This document shows positions 8,241-18,122 of a stretch of 64,000 bases of DNA, piece after piece; position 1 is the first letter of the stretch; every line of letters starts with the position of its first letter. Both the position numbers and the translations under genes were made by a program. The stretch is taken from positions 1 to 64,000 of the forward strand of contig NZ_BDCI01000015.1 of the NCBI RefSeq assembly GCF_001613425.1, in the 5' to 3' direction. This DNA comes from Nocardia vulneris. GTDB lineage: Bacteria > Actinomycetota > Actinomycetes > Mycobacteriales > Mycobacteriaceae. Below the pieces are notes generated by a model, which was not told where the DNA came from, made no database searches, and worked only from the letters and a program-made list of their open reading frames with translations.

Positions 8241-11200
8241 ATGTTCACCAAAGTCTTGGTCGCCAACCGCGGCGAGATCGCCATCAGGGCCTTTCGTGCG
8301 GCCTACGAGCTCGGCGTGGGGACGGTAGCCGTCTTCCCGTACGAGGACCGCAACTCGGTCCATCGGATGAAGGCGGCCGAGTCCTACCAGATCGGTGAGC
8401 AAGGGCACCCGGTCCGGGCCTATCTCTCGATCGACGCGATCATCGACGCGGCGAAGTCGGCGGGCGCCGACGCGGTGTACCCCGGCTACGGCTTCCTGTC
8501 CGAGAACCCGGACCTCGCGGCGGCCTGCGCCCGCGAGGGCATCACCTTCATCGGCCCCTCCGCGGAGGTGCTCGAGCTCGCGGGTAACAAGGCGCGCGCC
8601 ATCGCCGCCGCCAAGGCCGCGGGCCTGCCGGTGCTGCGCTCCAGCGCGCCGAGTGCGGACGTGGACGAACTGCTCGCCGCCGCGCAGGAGCTGGAGTACC
8701 CGATCTTCGTCAAGGCGGTCGCCGGTGGTGGCGGGCGCGGCATGCGCCGGGTCGCCGAGCCCGCGCTGCTGCGTGAGTCGATCGAGGCCGCCTCGCGCGA
8801 GGCCGAATCGGCCTTCGGCGACCCGACGGTGTTCCTCGAGCAGGCGGTGGTGAACCCCCGCCACATCGAGGTGCAGATCCTGGCCGACCAGCACGGCAAC
8901 GTGATGCACCTGTTCGAACGCGACTGTTCGGTGCAGCGCAGGCACCAGAAGGTGATCGAGCTCGCACCGGCCCCGAACCTGGATCCCGCGCTGCGCGACC
9001 GCATCTGCGCCGACGCGGTGGCTTTCGCGAAGGAGATCGGCTACAGCTGCGCGGGCACGGTGGAGTTCCTGCTCGACGAGCGAGGCAACCACGTCTTCAT
9101 CGAGATGAACCCGCGCATCCAGGTCGAGCACACGGTGACCGAGGAGATCACCGACGTCGACCTGGTGCAGTCGCAGCTGCGCATCGCGGCGGGCGAGACA
9201 CTCGCGGATCTCGGCCTGAGTCAGGACAAGGTCACCATCCGCGGCGCGGCGCTGCAGTGCCGGATCACCACCGAGGACCCGGCCAACGGCTTCCGCCCGG
9301 ACACCGGGCGCATCACCGCGTACCGCACGCCGGGCGGCGCGGGCATCCGGCTCGACGGCGGCGCGAACCTCGGCGCGGAGATCGGTGCCTACTTCGACTC
9401 GATGCTGGTGAAGCTCACCTGCCGCGGTCGCGATTTCCCGGCCGCGGTCGCGCGGGCCGGGCGGGCGCTGGCCGAGTTCCGCATCCGCGGCGTCACCACC
9501 AACATTCCGTTCCTGCAGGCGGTGCTCGACGATCCGGACTTCAAGGCGGGCCGGGTCACCACCTCGTTCATCGATGAGCGGCCGCAACTGCTGACGCTGC
9601 GCGGCTCGGCCGACCGCGGCACCAAGATCCTGAACTATCTGGCCGACATCACCGTGAACAAGCCGCACGGTGAACGGCCGACGACGGTCTACCCGCACGA
9701 CAAGCTGCCCGCCATCGATCTGTCCGTGCCGCCGCCGGACGGCTCGCGGCAGCGGCTGTTGCGTTTGGGCCCTGAGGGTTTCGCGCGGGATCTGCGCGCG
9801 CAGGCGGCGGTCGGCGTCACCGACACGACCTTCCGGGACGCGCATCAGTCCCTGCTCGCCACCCGGGTACGCACCAACGGCTTGCTCGGCGTCGCCGGGC
9901 ATGTCGCGCGGTTGACGCCGGAGCTGCTGTCCATCGAGGCGTGGGGCGGCGCGACTTACGATGTGGCGCTGCGGTTCCTGTACGAGGACCCGTGGGAGCG
10001 CCTGGCCCTGCTGCGCGAAGCGGTGCCCAATATCTGCCTGCAGATGCTGCTGCGCGGGCGCAACACGGTCGGCTACACGCCCTACCCGGAGCAGGTGACC
10101 CGCTCGTTCGTCGCCGAGGCGACCGCGACCGGCATCGACATCTTCCGCATCTTCGACGCGCTCAACAACGTCGACCAGATGCGCCCGGCCATCGACGCGG
10201 TGCGCGAAACCGGTACGGCCGTCGCCGAAGTCGCGCTCAGCTACACCGGTGATCTGTCCAACCCGGACGAAACCCTGTACACCCTGGACTATTACCTGAA
10301 GCTGGCCGAGCAGATCGTGGACGCGGGCGCGCACGTACTCGCGATCAAGGACATGGCCGGACTGCTGCGCGCTCCTGCCGCGGCGACCTTGGTCAAGGCG
10401 CTGCGGAGCAACTTCGATCTGCCGGTGCACGTGCACACGCACGACACCCCCGGCGGTCAGCTGGCCACCTACCTCGCCGCCTGGCAGGCCGGCGCCGACG
10501 CGGTCGACGGCGCCAGCGCCGCGATGGCCGGAACCACCAGTCAGCCCGCGCTTTCCGCGATCGTCGCGGCCGCGGCGCACAGCGCGCACGACACCGGGCT
10601 GAACCTGCAGAACGTGTGCGACCTCGAGCCGTACTGGGAGGCGCTGCGAAAGGTGTACGCGCCGTTCGAATCCGGGCTGCCGGCCCCGACCGGCCGGGTG
10701 TACACCCACGAGATCCCCGGCGGTCAGCTGTCGAACCTGCGTCAGCAGGCCATCGCGCTCGGCCTCGGCGACCGGTTCGAAGAAGTGGAAGCCAAATACG
10801 CTGCGGCCGACCGGCTGCTGGGCCGTTTGGTGAAGGTGACGCCGTCGTCGAAGGTGGTCGGCGACCTGGCCCTGTCCCTGGTCGGCACCGGCGTGGACAT
10901 CGAGGATTTCGCCGCCGACCCCGGTCGCTTCGATATCCCCGATTCCGTGATCGGTTTCCTGCGTGGCGAACTCGGCACCCCGGCGGGTGGCTGGCCGGAA
11001 CCGTTCCGTAGCCGCGCGCTGGAGGGCCGCGGCCCGGCCAAGCCCGAAACCCCACTCACCGCGGCGGACGAGGCCGGACTGGCGGGCACCTCCGAGGAGC
11101 GCCGGGCCACCCTCAACCGGCTGCTGTTCCCCGCGCCCACCGCGGAATTCCTCGCGCACCGGGAGAAGTACGGCGACACCATGGGGCTGTCGGCGAACCA

Positions 11201-11645
11201 GTTCTTCTACGGTCTGCGCCACGGTGAGGAACACCGCGTGCAGTTGGAGAAGGGCGTCACGCTGCTGATCGGCCTCGAAGCCATCTCCGAACCCGACGAG
11301 CGCGGCATGCGCACGGTCATGTGCATCCTCAACGGGCAGCTGCGCCCGGTCGCGGTCCGGGACCGGGCCATCGCCAGCGAGATCCCGGCCGCGGAGAAGG
11401 CGGACAAGGGCAATGCGAGCCACATCGCCGCCCCGTTCGCCGGTGTCGTGACATTGGCTGTGTCCGAAGGCGATTCGATCGCGGCCGGCGACACCATCGG
11501 CACCATCGAGGCGATGAAGATGGAGGCGGCGATCACCGCGCCGCGCGCGGGCACCGTCGGCCGGGTCGCGATCGGGCAGGTGCAGCAGGTCGAGGGTGGT
11601 GATCTGTTGATCGAGTTGGCGTTGCGCGAGTCTGCGGCCGAATGA
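8241..11645 (+). CDS. pyc: Pyruvate carboxylase
   Basis: Biotin enzyme that carboxylates pyruvate to oxaloacetate for anaplerosis. The 1134 residues contain, in order, the ATP-grasp biotin carboxylase domain ([20 protein letters not shown] at the start, glycine loop [14 protein letters not shown] near 165, [16 protein letters not shown] near 290), the carboxyltransferase barrel ([18 protein letters not shown] near 525, IKDMAGLL near 700, VHTHDTPGG near 730), and a C-terminal biotin carrier domain with EAMKMEA (biotinyl lysine near residue 1093). Start is the ATG at 8241. It matches pca of M. tuberculosis and overlaps rsmD by 4 bp (ATGA), as in mycobacteria. Length is normal for a single-chain enzyme. 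Confidence 0.97.
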   Translation: MFTKVLVANRGEIAIRAFRAAYELGVGTVAVFPYEDRNSVHRMKAAESYQIGEQGHPVRAYLSIDAIIDAAKSAGADAVYPGYGFLSENPDLAAACAREGITFIGPSAEVLELAGNKARAIAAAKAAGLPVLRSSAPSADVDELLAAAQELEYPIFVKAVAGGGGRGMRRVAEPALLRESIEAASREAESAFGDPTVFLEQAVVNPRHIEVQILADQHGNVMHLFERDCSVQRRHQKVIELAPAPNLDPALRDRICADAVAFAKEIGYSCAGTVEFLLDERGNHVFIEMNPRIQVEHTVTEEITDVDLVQSQLRIAAGETLADLGLSQDKVTIRGAALQCRITTEDPANGFRPDTGRITAYRTPGGAGIRLDGGANLGAEIGAYFDSMLVKLTCRGRDFPAAVARAGRALAEFRIRGVTTNIPFLQAVLDDPDFKAGRVTTSFIDERPQLLTLRGSADRGTKILNYLADITVNKPHGERPTTVYPHDKLPAIDLSVPPPDGSRQRLLRLGPEGFARDLRAQAAVGVTDTTFRDAHQSLLATRVRTNGLLGVAGHVARLTPELLSIEAWGGATYDVALRFLYEDPWERLALLREAVPNICLQMLLRGRNTVGYTPYPEQVTRSFVAEATATGIDIFRIFDALNNVDQMRPAIDAVRETGTAVAEVALSYTGDLSNPDETLYTLDYYLKLAEQIVDAGAHVLAIKDMAGLLRAPAAATLVKALRSNFDLPVHVHTHDTPGGQLATYLAAWQAGADAVDGASAAMAGTTSQPALSAIVAAAAHSAHDTGLNLQNVCDLEPYWEALRKVYAPFESGLPAPTGRVYTHEIPGGQLSNLRQQAIALGLGDRFEEVEAKYAAADRLLGRLVKVTPSSKVVGDLALSLVGTGVDIEDFAADPGRFDIPDSVIGFLRGELGTPAGGWPEPFRSRALEGRGPAKPETPLTAADEAGLAGTSEERRATLNRLLFPAPTAEFLAHREKYGDTMGLSANQFFYGLRHGEEHRVQLEKGVTLLIGLEAISEPDERGMRTVMCILNGQLRPVAVRDRAIASEIPAAEKADKGNASHIAAPFAGVVTLAVSEGDSIAAGDTIGTIEAMKMEAAITAPRAGTVGRVAIGQVQQVEGGDLLIELALRESAAE

Positions 11646-12193
11646 CGCGGATCGTCGCCGGGACGGCTGGCGGGCGGCGCTTGCGGGTGCCGCCCGCTGG
11701 TACCCGCCCGACCTCGGACCGGGTGCGCGAGGCGCTGTTCAGCGCGCTCGACGCCCGGATCGACTTCGACGGCATCCGAGTGCTCGACCTGTACGCGGGG
11801 TCGGGCGCGCTCGGGTTGGAGGCGCTCTCGCGCGGTGCCGCGCACGCGCTGCTGGTCGAATCCGATCGCAAGGCCGCGGCGATCGTGCGCGGCAACATCG
11901 CCGACCTCGGGCTGCCCGGGGCGGAACTGCGACTCGGCACGGTTTCGTCGGTGCTGGCGCTGGGCGGTGCGGGCGAATTCGACCTGGTGCTCTCCGATCC
12001 GCCGTACGCGGTCGAGACCGACGCGGTGCTCGCGGATCTGCGCGCGCTGACCCGCGGCTGGCTGCGCCCGGGCGCCTTGGTGGTGGTGGAGCGATCCATC
12101 CGGTCACCGGAGATCGTCTGGCCCGCAGGGTATTCCGCGCTGAAGCCGCGCAAATACGGGGAAACGCGGATCGAGCTGGCGACGTTCGAATAG
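11642..12193 (+). CDS. rsmD: 16S rRNA (guanine-966-N2)-methyltransferase
   Basis: SAM-dependent methyltransferase acting on G966 of 16S rRNA. The 183-aa product has the RsmD N-terminus ([34 protein letters not shown]), SAM-binding motif I VLDLYAGSGALGLEAL near residue 40 and the catalytic DPPY motif (LVLSDPPYAV) near 118. It starts inside the pyc stop codon (ATGA) and precedes coaD, the order known from mycobacteria (Rv2966c-kdtB). Start choice and length are unambiguous. Confidence 0.95.
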   Translation: MTRIVAGTAGGRRLRVPPAGTRPTSDRVREALFSALDARIDFDGIRVLDLYAGSGALGLEALSRGAAHALLVESDRKAAAIVRGNIADLGLPGAELRLGTVSSVLALGGAGEFDLVLSDPPYAVETDAVLADLRALTRGWLRPGALVVVERSIRSPEIVWPAGYSALKPRKYGETRIELATFE

Positions 12194-12243
12194 TCCCGGT
12201 GTGGCCTGGCGCACCCACTGTGGTGTGGGGCGGGTCGACACGA

Positions 12244-12249
12244 TAGCGT
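12244..12249 (+). promoter_or_regulatory. Leaderless-type -10 box of coaD
   Basis: TAGCGT lies 6 nt before the coaD ATG at 12256, without a Shine-Dalgarno. This suggests coaD has its own leaderless promoter besides read-through from pyc-rsmD. Confidence 0.45.
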
Positions 12250-12255
12250 CTGACC

Positions 12256-12741
12256 ATGGCTGGAGCACTGTGCCCCGGGTCCTTCGACCCCGTGACCAAC
12301 GGACACATCGACGTCTTCACCCGGGCCGCGGCCCAGTTCGACGAGGTCGTTGTCACCGTCATGATCAACAAGAACAAGCAGGGCATGTTCAGCGTCGACG
12401 AGCGCATGGAGATGCTGCGCGAGTCGACCGCGCACCTGCCCAACGTCCGGGTGGAGTCCTGGTACGGGCTGCTGGTCGATTTCGCCAAGGAGCAGAACGT
12501 CACCGCGATCGTGAAGGGCCTGCGCGACGCGACCGACTTCGGTTACGAACTGCAAATGGCGCAGATGAACAAAAAACTCTCCGGCGTAGAAACCTTCTTC
12601 ATCGCCACCAACCCCGCCTTCGGCTACCTCTCCAGCTCCCTCGTCAAAGAAGTAGCAGCCTTCGGCGGCGACGTAGTAGACATGCTCCCCCCCTCGGTCC
12701 ACAAACGCCTCCTGGCCCGCCTCGCCGACCGCAAGAGCTGA
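12256..12741 (+). CDS. coaD: Phosphopantetheine adenylyltransferase
   Basis: Catalyses the penultimate step of coenzyme A synthesis, joining ATP and 4'-phosphopantetheine to dephospho-CoA. The 161 residues are full length. The nucleotidyltransferase signature is [18 protein letters not shown] with the catalytic TNGH. Lys43-type residue [30 protein letters not shown] and [17 protein letters not shown] are all typical. The codon usage of the last third is noticeably C-rich (runs of ccc), unlike the surrounding gene. Position after rsmD is conserved in mycobacteria. Confidence 0.97.
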   Translation: MAGALCPGSFDPVTNGHIDVFTRAAAQFDEVVVTVMINKNKQGMFSVDERMEMLRESTAHLPNVRVESWYGLLVDFAKEQNVTAIVKGLRDATDFGYELQMAQMNKKLSGVETFFIATNPAFGYLSSSLVKEVAAFGGDVVDMLPPSVHKRLLARLADRKS

Positions 12742-12797
12742 CCGAACCCGCCGCCTCCGTCGCACAAAGTCACCGCGCTGATACGGACGGAGACCGA

Positions 12798-13235
12798 ATG
12801 GGCCCGAATCCTGCTGGAGCCGAGTTCGTCATGGTGGGGACGGATTTCGAGATCATCGGGCAGCTGACACGTCAGATGGGGGACGTGAACCGGGCGGCGA
12901 TGGTCGGACAAGGGTGGACTCGGGAAATCGATGCGCTCTTGTATGAGCTTGTGAAGTCGATTCCACGAGAGGTGGCTCGGTTCAGGATCGTTGCGGGGGA
13001 TCGAACAGTCGACGAGGCCGAAGCGCTGGCGCGGGCGCTCAGGTTGGACGGCGAAGTTGTGCGGCATGTTCCTCGGCCTGTGTTCGAGCTGTGGCCGGTT
13101 CTTCTTGCCGCTACCTGGGAACTGTTGGGGCCCAAGGAGGCGCGCTATCGCACCGGATACGACGCGGACGAGATCACGGCTGCCCTGGCGTCGATAACGG
13201 AGGCGGTTCGCGAGGCCCTTCGTGACTCTGGATAG
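12798..13235 (+). CDS. Hypothetical protein, 145 aa
   Basis: I do not recognise this family. The ATG at 12798 is preceded by GGACGGAGACC, a good ribosome site; a later ATG at 12831 is possible. The product is soluble, acidic and mainly helical, with no signal peptide, membrane segment or cysteine. The C-terminal half (YRTGYDADEITAALASITEAVREALRDSG) looks amphipathic. Third codon positions contain more T and A than in coaD (gtt, ttg, gag, gat), hinting at a less well adapted or recently acquired gene. It ends at a strong bidirectional hairpin facing gtrA. The conserved mycobacterial neighbourhood has no counterpart that I recognise. Confidence 0.6.
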   Translation: MGPNPAGAEFVMVGTDFEIIGQLTRQMGDVNRAAMVGQGWTREIDALLYELVKSIPREVARFRIVAGDRTVDEAEALARALRLDGEVVRHVPRPVFELWPVLLAATWELLGPKEARYRTGYDADEITAALASITEAVREALRDSG

Positions 13236-13274
13236 GAATCAGCCCCGGGCCGAGTTCGGCGCCGGGGCTGATTC
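13236..13274. terminator. Bidirectional hairpin terminator
   Basis: A perfect 13-bp stem (arm GAATCAGCCCCGG) with a 13-nt loop starts right after the stop of the 145-aa gene and lies before the end of the convergent gtrA gene. Confidence 0.75.
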
Positions 13275-13290
13275 GCGGGCTGCGGTGGGT

Positions 13291-13809
13291 TCAGAAGACC
13301 AGGCCGCGTAGGGCCAGGAAGCGCATGCCGCCTACTGCCGCGGTGATGGCGAGGATGGCGGTGGCCTCGGCGGGGCCGCCGATGCTGGGGGCCCAGACGT
13401 CGAGGGCGGCGAGGCCCGCGGTGGTGATGGCGAGGCCGACGAGAGCCAAGCCGCCGCCTTCCCACTGAGCGGTGAACCAGCCGACGCGGCCGCGGGCGTG
13501 GAAGGTGAGCTGGCGATGCAGTTCGTTGGCGATAACGGTGCTGACGATCGAGCCGACCACGTTGGCGATCAGCGGACCGATGCCGTGCATCGCGAAGAAC
13601 AGCAGGACGTAGGCGATATTGCTGGAGCCACCGACCAGGGCGAAGCGGATGAGCTGGGCGAACGCGCGGTCGCCGCGCAGGTAGGTGATCAGCTGCTCGA
13701 ATCGCGCCGCGACGGGTGCTGCGGGTAGCACCGGGTACGGGCCGACCCACGGCAGGAACAAGCTGGTCGCGTTTGCTCCCGCCGGTCGCTCCAGATCCAG
13801 AACTGTCAT
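13291..13809 (-). CDS. GtrA-family membrane protein
   Basis: Small four-helix membrane protein of the GtrA/DPMS3 family, members of which help present or flip polyprenyl-phosphate sugars for envelope glycan synthesis. The 172-aa product has a soluble proline-rich N-terminus, then hydrophobic segments around FALVGGSSNIAYVLLFFAMH, ANVVGSIVSTVIANELHRQL (the conserved N-E/R-x-TF motif is NELHRQLTF), LALVGLAITTAGLAAL and AILAITAAVGGMRFLALRG. Start is ATG 13809 (MTVLDLERPAG) with GGAAAG just upstream. It stands alone, divergent from sepIVA. Which glycan pathway it serves is not visible here. Confidence 0.85.
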   Translation of the reverse strand: MTVLDLERPAGANATSLFLPWVGPYPVLPAAPVAARFEQLITYLRGDRAFAQLIRFALVGGSSNIAYVLLFFAMHGIGPLIANVVGSIVSTVIANELHRQLTFHARGRVGWFTAQWEGGGLALVGLAITTAGLAALDVWAPSIGGPAEATAILAITAAVGGMRFLALRGLVF

Positions 13810-14022
13810 GGTCTTTCCGATCGAACAGGGCCTTCGAGTGGGACAACAGCGACGGTGATCGCTTCCTTCCCGCCGGGCTCTCGGCAGGTTTCGCACAAAA
13901 CCTGTCGACAACGGGCGGACCGGTGCGGCCCTTACTCTCTGGCTTCCTCAATCCCGCAGGTCCCGGTGGGGACTGCGCGCTAAGCCGAAGACCTTGTCGA
14001 TCTTCCTATCGAAGGTACCACG

Positions 14023-14045
14023 AAGTGGAGGCTTATCCTCCACTT
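14023..14045. promoter_or_regulatory. 23-bp perfect palindrome in the gtrA-sepIVA intergenic region
   Basis: The 363-bp region between divergent gtrA and sepIVA (13810-14172) contains no convincing gene. It holds a perfect inverted repeat with 9-bp arms AAGTGGAGG around CTTAT at 14023-14045, about 130 bp before the sepIVA ATG. A weaker inverted repeat (CAGGTTT, 6 nt, AAACCTG) lies at 13885-13904. The first could be an operator or an RNA hairpin. Its half-site contains AGTGGAG, reminiscent of MraZ repeats at cell-division promoters, but the halves are inverted rather than direct, so the regulator is unknown. Confidence 0.5.
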
Positions 14046-14172
14046 GATTTGTGTGGCGTACGAGACACTGGCACGACACACCGGAGGGTGACTCGGCACA
14101 AGCCGTGACGAGGGGCACACTGGGGCTCGGCGGAGAGTTCGCCGTGAGTCGTAGGAGAGTGGGGTAGTCAGC

Positions 14173-14919
14173 ATGTACCGCGTATTCGAAGCACTCGACG
14201 AGCTGGTCGCCATCGTCGAGGAGGCGCGTGGCATCCCGCCGACCCGCAGCTGCATCGTGCCGCGCGGCGACGTGCTCGAACTGCTCGACGACGTGCGCGA
14301 CGCGTTGCCGGGCGAGCTGGACGACGCCCAGGATGTGCTCGACATCCGAGACAAGATCGTGTCCGACGCCCGCTCGGCCGCCGACGTGACGGTGACCAGT
14401 GCCAACGAGCAGGCCGCGCACACGATCGGCTCGGCTCGGGAAGAGGCCGACCGCATCCTCGCCGACGCCAAGGCGCACGCCGACCGGATGGTGGCCGAGG
14501 CCAGCGCGCACGCCGACCATCTGGTCAACACCGCGCAGGCCGAGGCCGATCGCGTGATCGCCGACGGCAACGCCGAATTCGAGGCCGTCACCAACCGGGC
14601 CCGGGTGGAGTCCGAGCGAATGATCGAGGCGGGCAAGGCTTCCTACGACCGCTCGGTGGCCGACGGCGAAGCGGAGCGGGACCGGCTCGTCTCGCAGACC
14701 GAGGTGGTGCGGGCCGCGCACGCCGAATCCGCGCGGGTGATCGACGCGGCGCACGCCGACGCGGACGCGATGCGCGAGGAATGCGACCACTACGTCGACT
14801 CGAAACTCGCCGACTTCGAGGAAACGCTGTCCAATACCTTGCGCACGGTCGGCCGCGGCCGGCATCAGCTGCGCTCCGGCGCGGGCGCCCCCGACTACGC
14901 CGGCGAATATCGCCGCTAG
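14173..14919 (+). CDS. sepIVA: SepIVA-type DivIVA-domain septation protein
   Basis: Homologue of mycobacterial Rv2927c/SepIVA, a DivIVA-like coiled-coil protein needed for septation and cell elongation control. The 248-aa product begins MYRVFEALDELVAIVEEARG and then forms a long coiled coil (about residues 50-215) rich in repeats such as ADRILADAKAHADRMVAEAS and ADHLVNTAQAEADRVIADGN. The basic tail RGRHQLRSG may bind membrane or partner. The neighbouring order sepIVA-DUF177-rpmF-rnc-fpg supports orthology. AGGAG is found 17 nt upstream of the ATG, slightly far. A 23-bp palindrome upstream may regulate it. Confidence 0.9.
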   Translation: MYRVFEALDELVAIVEEARGIPPTRSCIVPRGDVLELLDDVRDALPGELDDAQDVLDIRDKIVSDARSAADVTVTSANEQAAHTIGSAREEADRILADAKAHADRMVAEASAHADHLVNTAQAEADRVIADGNAEFEAVTNRARVESERMIEAGKASYDRSVADGEAERDRLVSQTEVVRAAHAESARVIDAAHADADAMREECDHYVDSKLADFEETLSNTLRTVGRGRHQLRSGAGAPDYAGEYRR

Positions 14920-15019
14920 CGCAGGCAGCGCCGGAGTCGACCTGCGCCGATTTGGGCGGACGCCACTGCTCGCGTACCGTTGAGTGGTTGCCCATTCCCC
15001 CCGATTGTGAAGTGAGTTC

Positions 15020-15691
15020 GTGATGCCCGCCGGTTCCGGTTCTGCCTCGCGTCCGCGCTCGGCCTCGCGCCGGGAGCCGGACGCGGCTTTCGTGCTGGAC
15101 GTGCGCAGCCTCGGCCGCCGGCCGGGGACGATGCGTGAACTGCAGCGCACTTTCGATACCACCGCGCGGATCGGCCTCGACCTGGTCGGCGTCCCGGTGG
15201 GCGCGCAGGTCGAGTTCGACCTGCAGTTGCAGGCGGTGTCCGAGGGTGTGCTGGTCACCGGAACCGTGCACGCGCCCATCGAAGGCGAGTGCTCGCGCTG
15301 CCTCGAACCGTTCACCGATGGGATCGATCTGCACCTCACCGAGCTGTTCGCCTACCCGGACAGCACCACCGAGCAGACCACCGACGACGACGAGGTCTAC
15401 CGCATGGTGGACGACACCATCGACCTCGAACCGGTGGTCATCGACGCGATCGGACTGGAACTGCCGCTGCAGCCGCTGTGCACCCCGGACTGTGCCGGAC
15501 TGTGCGCGGAATGTGGCGTACGGATGGCGATTGCGGGTTCTGCGCACTCGCATGAGATACTTGACCCTCGCTGGGCCGGGCTGGCGAAGTTCGCCACCGA
15601 ATCGCCCGGCAACGGCAGCCCCGAACCGGGTGCGGCCACAGCAACAGACCACTCAGCCGATATGGCAAGCAATAGGACAGAGGAGAAGTAG
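15020..15691 (+). CDS. DUF177/YceD-family protein
   Basis: YceD family member (COG1399), linked in many bacteria to 23S rRNA processing or accumulation and encoded next to rpmF. The 223-aa product has the family core with a zinc-type motif C-x2-C ([10 protein letters not shown], near residue 93) and [13 protein letters not shown] (near residue 154). The tail after residue 185 is low-complexity. Start could be GTG 15020 or the adjacent ATG 15023. It is followed 2 nt later by rpmF, and the gene pair probably forms one transcript with rnc and mutM. Confidence 0.9.
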   Translation: MMPAGSGSASRPRSASRREPDAAFVLDVRSLGRRPGTMRELQRTFDTTARIGLDLVGVPVGAQVEFDLQLQAVSEGVLVTGTVHAPIEGECSRCLEPFTDGIDLHLTELFAYPDSTTEQTTDDDEVYRMVDDTIDLEPVVIDAIGLELPLQPLCTPDCAGLCAECGVRMAIAGSAHSHEILDPRWAGLAKFATESPGNGSPEPGAATATDHSADMASNRTEEK

Positions 15692-15693
15692 TC

Positions 15694-15876
15694 GTGGCCG
15701 TTCCCAAGCGCCGGATGTCCCGTTCCAACACCAGGTCGCGGCGCAGCCAGTGGAAGGCCACCGCGCCGACCCTGATCACCTGCCCGAACCGCGCCTGCGG
15801 TGAGAAGACCCTGCCGCACATCGCGTGCCCGTCCTGCGGCACCTACAAGGGTCGCCAGGTCACCGCTGCTGTCTGA
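15694..15876 (+). CDS. rpmF: 50S ribosomal protein L32
   Basis: 60-residue L32 starting with GTG ([20 protein letters not shown]) after GAGGAGAAG, a strong ribosome site. The zinc ribbon is intact: [20 protein letters not shown] provides four cysteines, so this is the C+ zinc-binding paralogue type. It follows DUF177 as in most bacteria. Confidence 0.96.
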   Translation: MAVPKRRMSRSNTRSRRSQWKATAPTLITCPNRACGEKTLPHIACPSCGTYKGRQVTAAV

Positions 15877-15898
15877 CAGTTCGACCTGTCGTATCGAC

Positions 15899-16612
15899 GT
15901 GACTGTTGAACCAGACTCGTCCGGTGCACACGCGAGCCTGCTCGCGGCGCTCGGCGTCGAGGTGCAGCCGGAGTTGCTGCGCCTGGCGCTGACGCACCGG
16001 TCCTACGCATACGAGAACGGCGGGCTGCCGACCAACGAGCGCCTGGAGTTCCTCGGCGATTCCGTCCTCGGACTGAGTATCACCGAGCGGCTGTATCGCG
16101 AGCACCCGGACAAGTCCGAAGGTGAGCTGGCGAAGCTGCGCGCGAGCGTGGTGAACATGCACGCGCTCGCCGAGGTGGCTCGTCAGCTCGGCGCGGGCGG
16201 TCTCGGCGCGCACCTGCTGCTCGGCAAGGGCGAAGAGCTCACCGGCGGCCGGGACAAGCCGAGCATCCTCGCCGACGGTATGGAGTCGCTGCTCGGTGCG
16301 GTGCACCTGGAGCACGGCATCGACGTCGCGCGCGCGGTGGTGTTGCGCCTGTTCGCCGACCTGCTCGAGCGCGGTCCCCGCATGGGAGCCGGGCTGGACT
16401 GGAAGACGAGCCTGCAGGAGCTCACCGCGGAGCGCGGCCTCGGCGTGCCCAGCTACGAGATCACCTCGACCGGTCCCGATCACGACAAGGAATTCACCGC
16501 GACCACGATGATCGGCGGCCAGGCCTACGGCCAGGGCGTCGGCCGATCGAAGAAGGAAGCCGAGCAGAAGGCCGCGGGCACCGCCTACCAGGCGCTGACC
16601 GCCGAAGCCTGA
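15899..16612 (+). CDS. rnc: Ribonuclease III
   Basis: Double-strand-specific endonuclease that processes rRNA precursors and some mRNAs. The 237-aa product has the RNase III domain with signature [20 protein letters not shown] (acidic residues Glu and Asp of the active site), second site [18 protein letters not shown] (Asp and Glu), and a C-terminal double-stranded RNA binding domain ([20 protein letters not shown] to [16 protein letters not shown]). I chose GTG 15899 ([15 protein letters not shown]), 22 nt after the rpmF stop; the frame is open further upstream, but that part overlaps rpmF. mutM follows after 2 nt. Confidence 0.95.
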   Translation: MTVEPDSSGAHASLLAALGVEVQPELLRLALTHRSYAYENGGLPTNERLEFLGDSVLGLSITERLYREHPDKSEGELAKLRASVVNMHALAEVARQLGAGGLGAHLLLGKGEELTGGRDKPSILADGMESLLGAVHLEHGIDVARAVVLRLFADLLERGPRMGAGLDWKTSLQELTAERGLGVPSYEITSTGPDHDKEFTATTMIGGQAYGQGVGRSKKEAEQKAAGTAYQALTAEA

Positions 16613-16614
16613 TC

Positions 16615-17475
16615 GTGCCCGAACTTCCCGAGGTCGAGGTCGTCCGGCGCGGTATCGCCGAACACGTGGTCGGCCGGGTCATCGACTCGGTCGCGATCAC
16701 CCATCCCCGCTCGGTGCGCCGTCATCTCGAAGGCGCCGCCGATCTCGCCGCACGGCTGGCCGGACTGAAGGTCCAGTCCGCCGAGCGGCGGGGCAAATTC
16801 CTGTGGCTCACCTTCGACGAGCCGGACACGTCCCTGGTCGTGCACCTGGGGATGAGCGGGCAGATGCTGGTGCAACCCGCCGACGCGCCGCTGGAGAAGC
16901 ACGCGCACATCCGGGCCACCCTGAGCGACGGCACCCAATTGCGTTTCGTCGATCAGCGCACCTTCGGCGGCTGGGCACTCGCGCCGCTGGTCGAGGTGGA
17001 CGGCACCCTGGTGCCGGAACCGGTCGCGCACATCGCCCGTGACCCGCTGGACCCGCGCTTCGACGTCGAGTCCGTGGTGCGCGCGATCCGCGCCAAACAG
17101 ACCGAGATCAAACGCGTGCTGCTCGATCAGAGCGTGATCTCCGGCATCGGCAACATCTACGCCGACGAATCCCTGTGGCGCGCAAAGCTGCACGGCACCC
17201 GCCTCGCTTCCGGCCTGTCCCGCCCCGTGCTGCGTGGCCTGCTCGCCGATGTCGGCGCGGTGATGGGGGAGGCGCTCGCCGCGGGCGGTACCTCGTTCGA
17301 CGCGCTGTATGTGAACGTCAACGGCCAGTCCGGTTATTTCGAGCGTTCCCTCGCCGTGTACGGCCGCGAGGACGAGCCGTGCCGCCGCTGCGGAGCCGCG
17401 ATCCAGCGGGAGAAATTCATGAATCGTTCCTCCTATTCTTGCCCGCGGTGCCAGACGAAGCCTCGCCCTCGTTAG
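16615..17475 (+). CDS. mutM: Formamidopyrimidine-DNA glycosylase
   Basis: Base-excision repair bifunctional glycosylase/AP lyase removing 8-oxoguanine and formamidopyrimidines. Starts at GTG 16615 giving [12 protein letters not shown] after Met removal, with catalytic Pro2 and Glu3. Lys near residue 60 (RRGKFLWL), VHLGMSGQM, the helix-two-turn-helix [14 protein letters not shown] and the C-terminal zinc finger [25 protein letters not shown]-type (four Cys) are all present. 286 aa is standard. Downstream synteny with M. tuberculosis ends here: osmC and acyP appear only about 22 kb later. Confidence 0.96.
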   Translation: MPELPEVEVVRRGIAEHVVGRVIDSVAITHPRSVRRHLEGAADLAARLAGLKVQSAERRGKFLWLTFDEPDTSLVVHLGMSGQMLVQPADAPLEKHAHIRATLSDGTQLRFVDQRTFGGWALAPLVEVDGTLVPEPVAHIARDPLDPRFDVESVVRAIRAKQTEIKRVLLDQSVISGIGNIYADESLWRAKLHGTRLASGLSRPVLRGLLADVGAVMGEALAAGGTSFDALYVNVNGQSGYFERSLAVYGREDEPCRRCGAAIQREKFMNRSSYSCPRCQTKPRPR

Positions 17476-17535
17476 GGAGCACGAGCTACCTTTCTTGTAG
17501 GCGGTCCGGGTGTCGGGGCCGTGGAGGAAGGACAT

Positions 17536-18117
17536 ATGCGCAAGCTCACGTACTACGTAGCGTCGACCATCGACGGATTCATCGCCACCGATGACGGGTC
17601 GGTCGATTTCTTCCCGGTCGGCGGCGACCACGGCCCTGCGATCACCGCGCAGTACCCCGAGACGCTGCCGACCAAGGTGCGCGAGTCGCTCGGCATCGAT
17701 AAGCGCAACCGCTATTTCGACACCGTGCTGATGGGCCGCAAGACGCACGATTTCGGCGTGCGCACGGGTACGTCGAGCCCGTATTCGCATCTGAAGCAGT
17801 ACGTGGTGTCGACGACGCTGCCGGAGGATCCCGACCCGGACGTCGAGTTGATCGCCGCGGATCCGCTGGCGAAGGTGCGTGAACTCAAGCGCGAACCCGG
17901 ACTGGGCATCTGGTTGTGTGGCGGCGGTGAACTCGCCCAGGTGTTGCTGCCGGAGATCGATCAGATCTTCCTCAAGCTGTACCCGGTATTGCTCGGGCAC
18001 GGCCGGTCGCTGTTCGGCACCGGTCCACGGCTGCCCGACGCGGCCCGGTTCCGGGTGATCACCAGCCGCGTCTTCGAGGACGGAGTGGCGTTCATGAAGT
18101 ACAGCAGGATTCGTTAA
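17536..18117 (+). CDS. RibD C-terminal/dihydrofolate-reductase-like protein
   Basis: 193-aa protein of the RibD C-terminal (DHFR-like) fold, probably an NADPH-dependent reductase of unknown substrate. The start is ATG 17536 (MRKLTYYVASTIDGFIATDDG) behind GGAGGAAGGA. Conserved pieces are STIDGFIA, VLMGRKTHDF, SPYSHLKQYVVSTTLP, and GIWLCGGGELAQVLLPEIDQIFLKLYPVLLGHGRSLF, which is the typical C-terminal signature of the family. It is not the riboflavin-pathway enzyme by context. It stops 5 nt before the PHP gene, so the two may be cotranscribed. Confidence 0.85.
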   Translation: MRKLTYYVASTIDGFIATDDGSVDFFPVGGDHGPAITAQYPETLPTKVRESLGIDKRNRYFDTVLMGRKTHDFGVRTGTSSPYSHLKQYVVSTTLPEDPDPDVELIAADPLAKVRELKREPGLGIWLCGGGELAQVLLPEIDQIFLKLYPVLLGHGRSLFGTGPRLPDAARFRVITSRVFEDGVAFMKYSRIR

Positions 18118-18122
18118 CCGCG

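Noticed and set aside
7830-11423. Very long minus-strand open frame antisense to pyc
   Set aside because: Arg/Gly/Gln-rich shadow of a well-supported gene; it has no domain motifs and results from the third-position G+C bias of pyc.
12201-12797. N-terminal extension of the 145-aa hypothetical gene through coaD
   Set aside because: This part is an out-of-frame reading of coaD; the real start has its own ribosome site at 12798.
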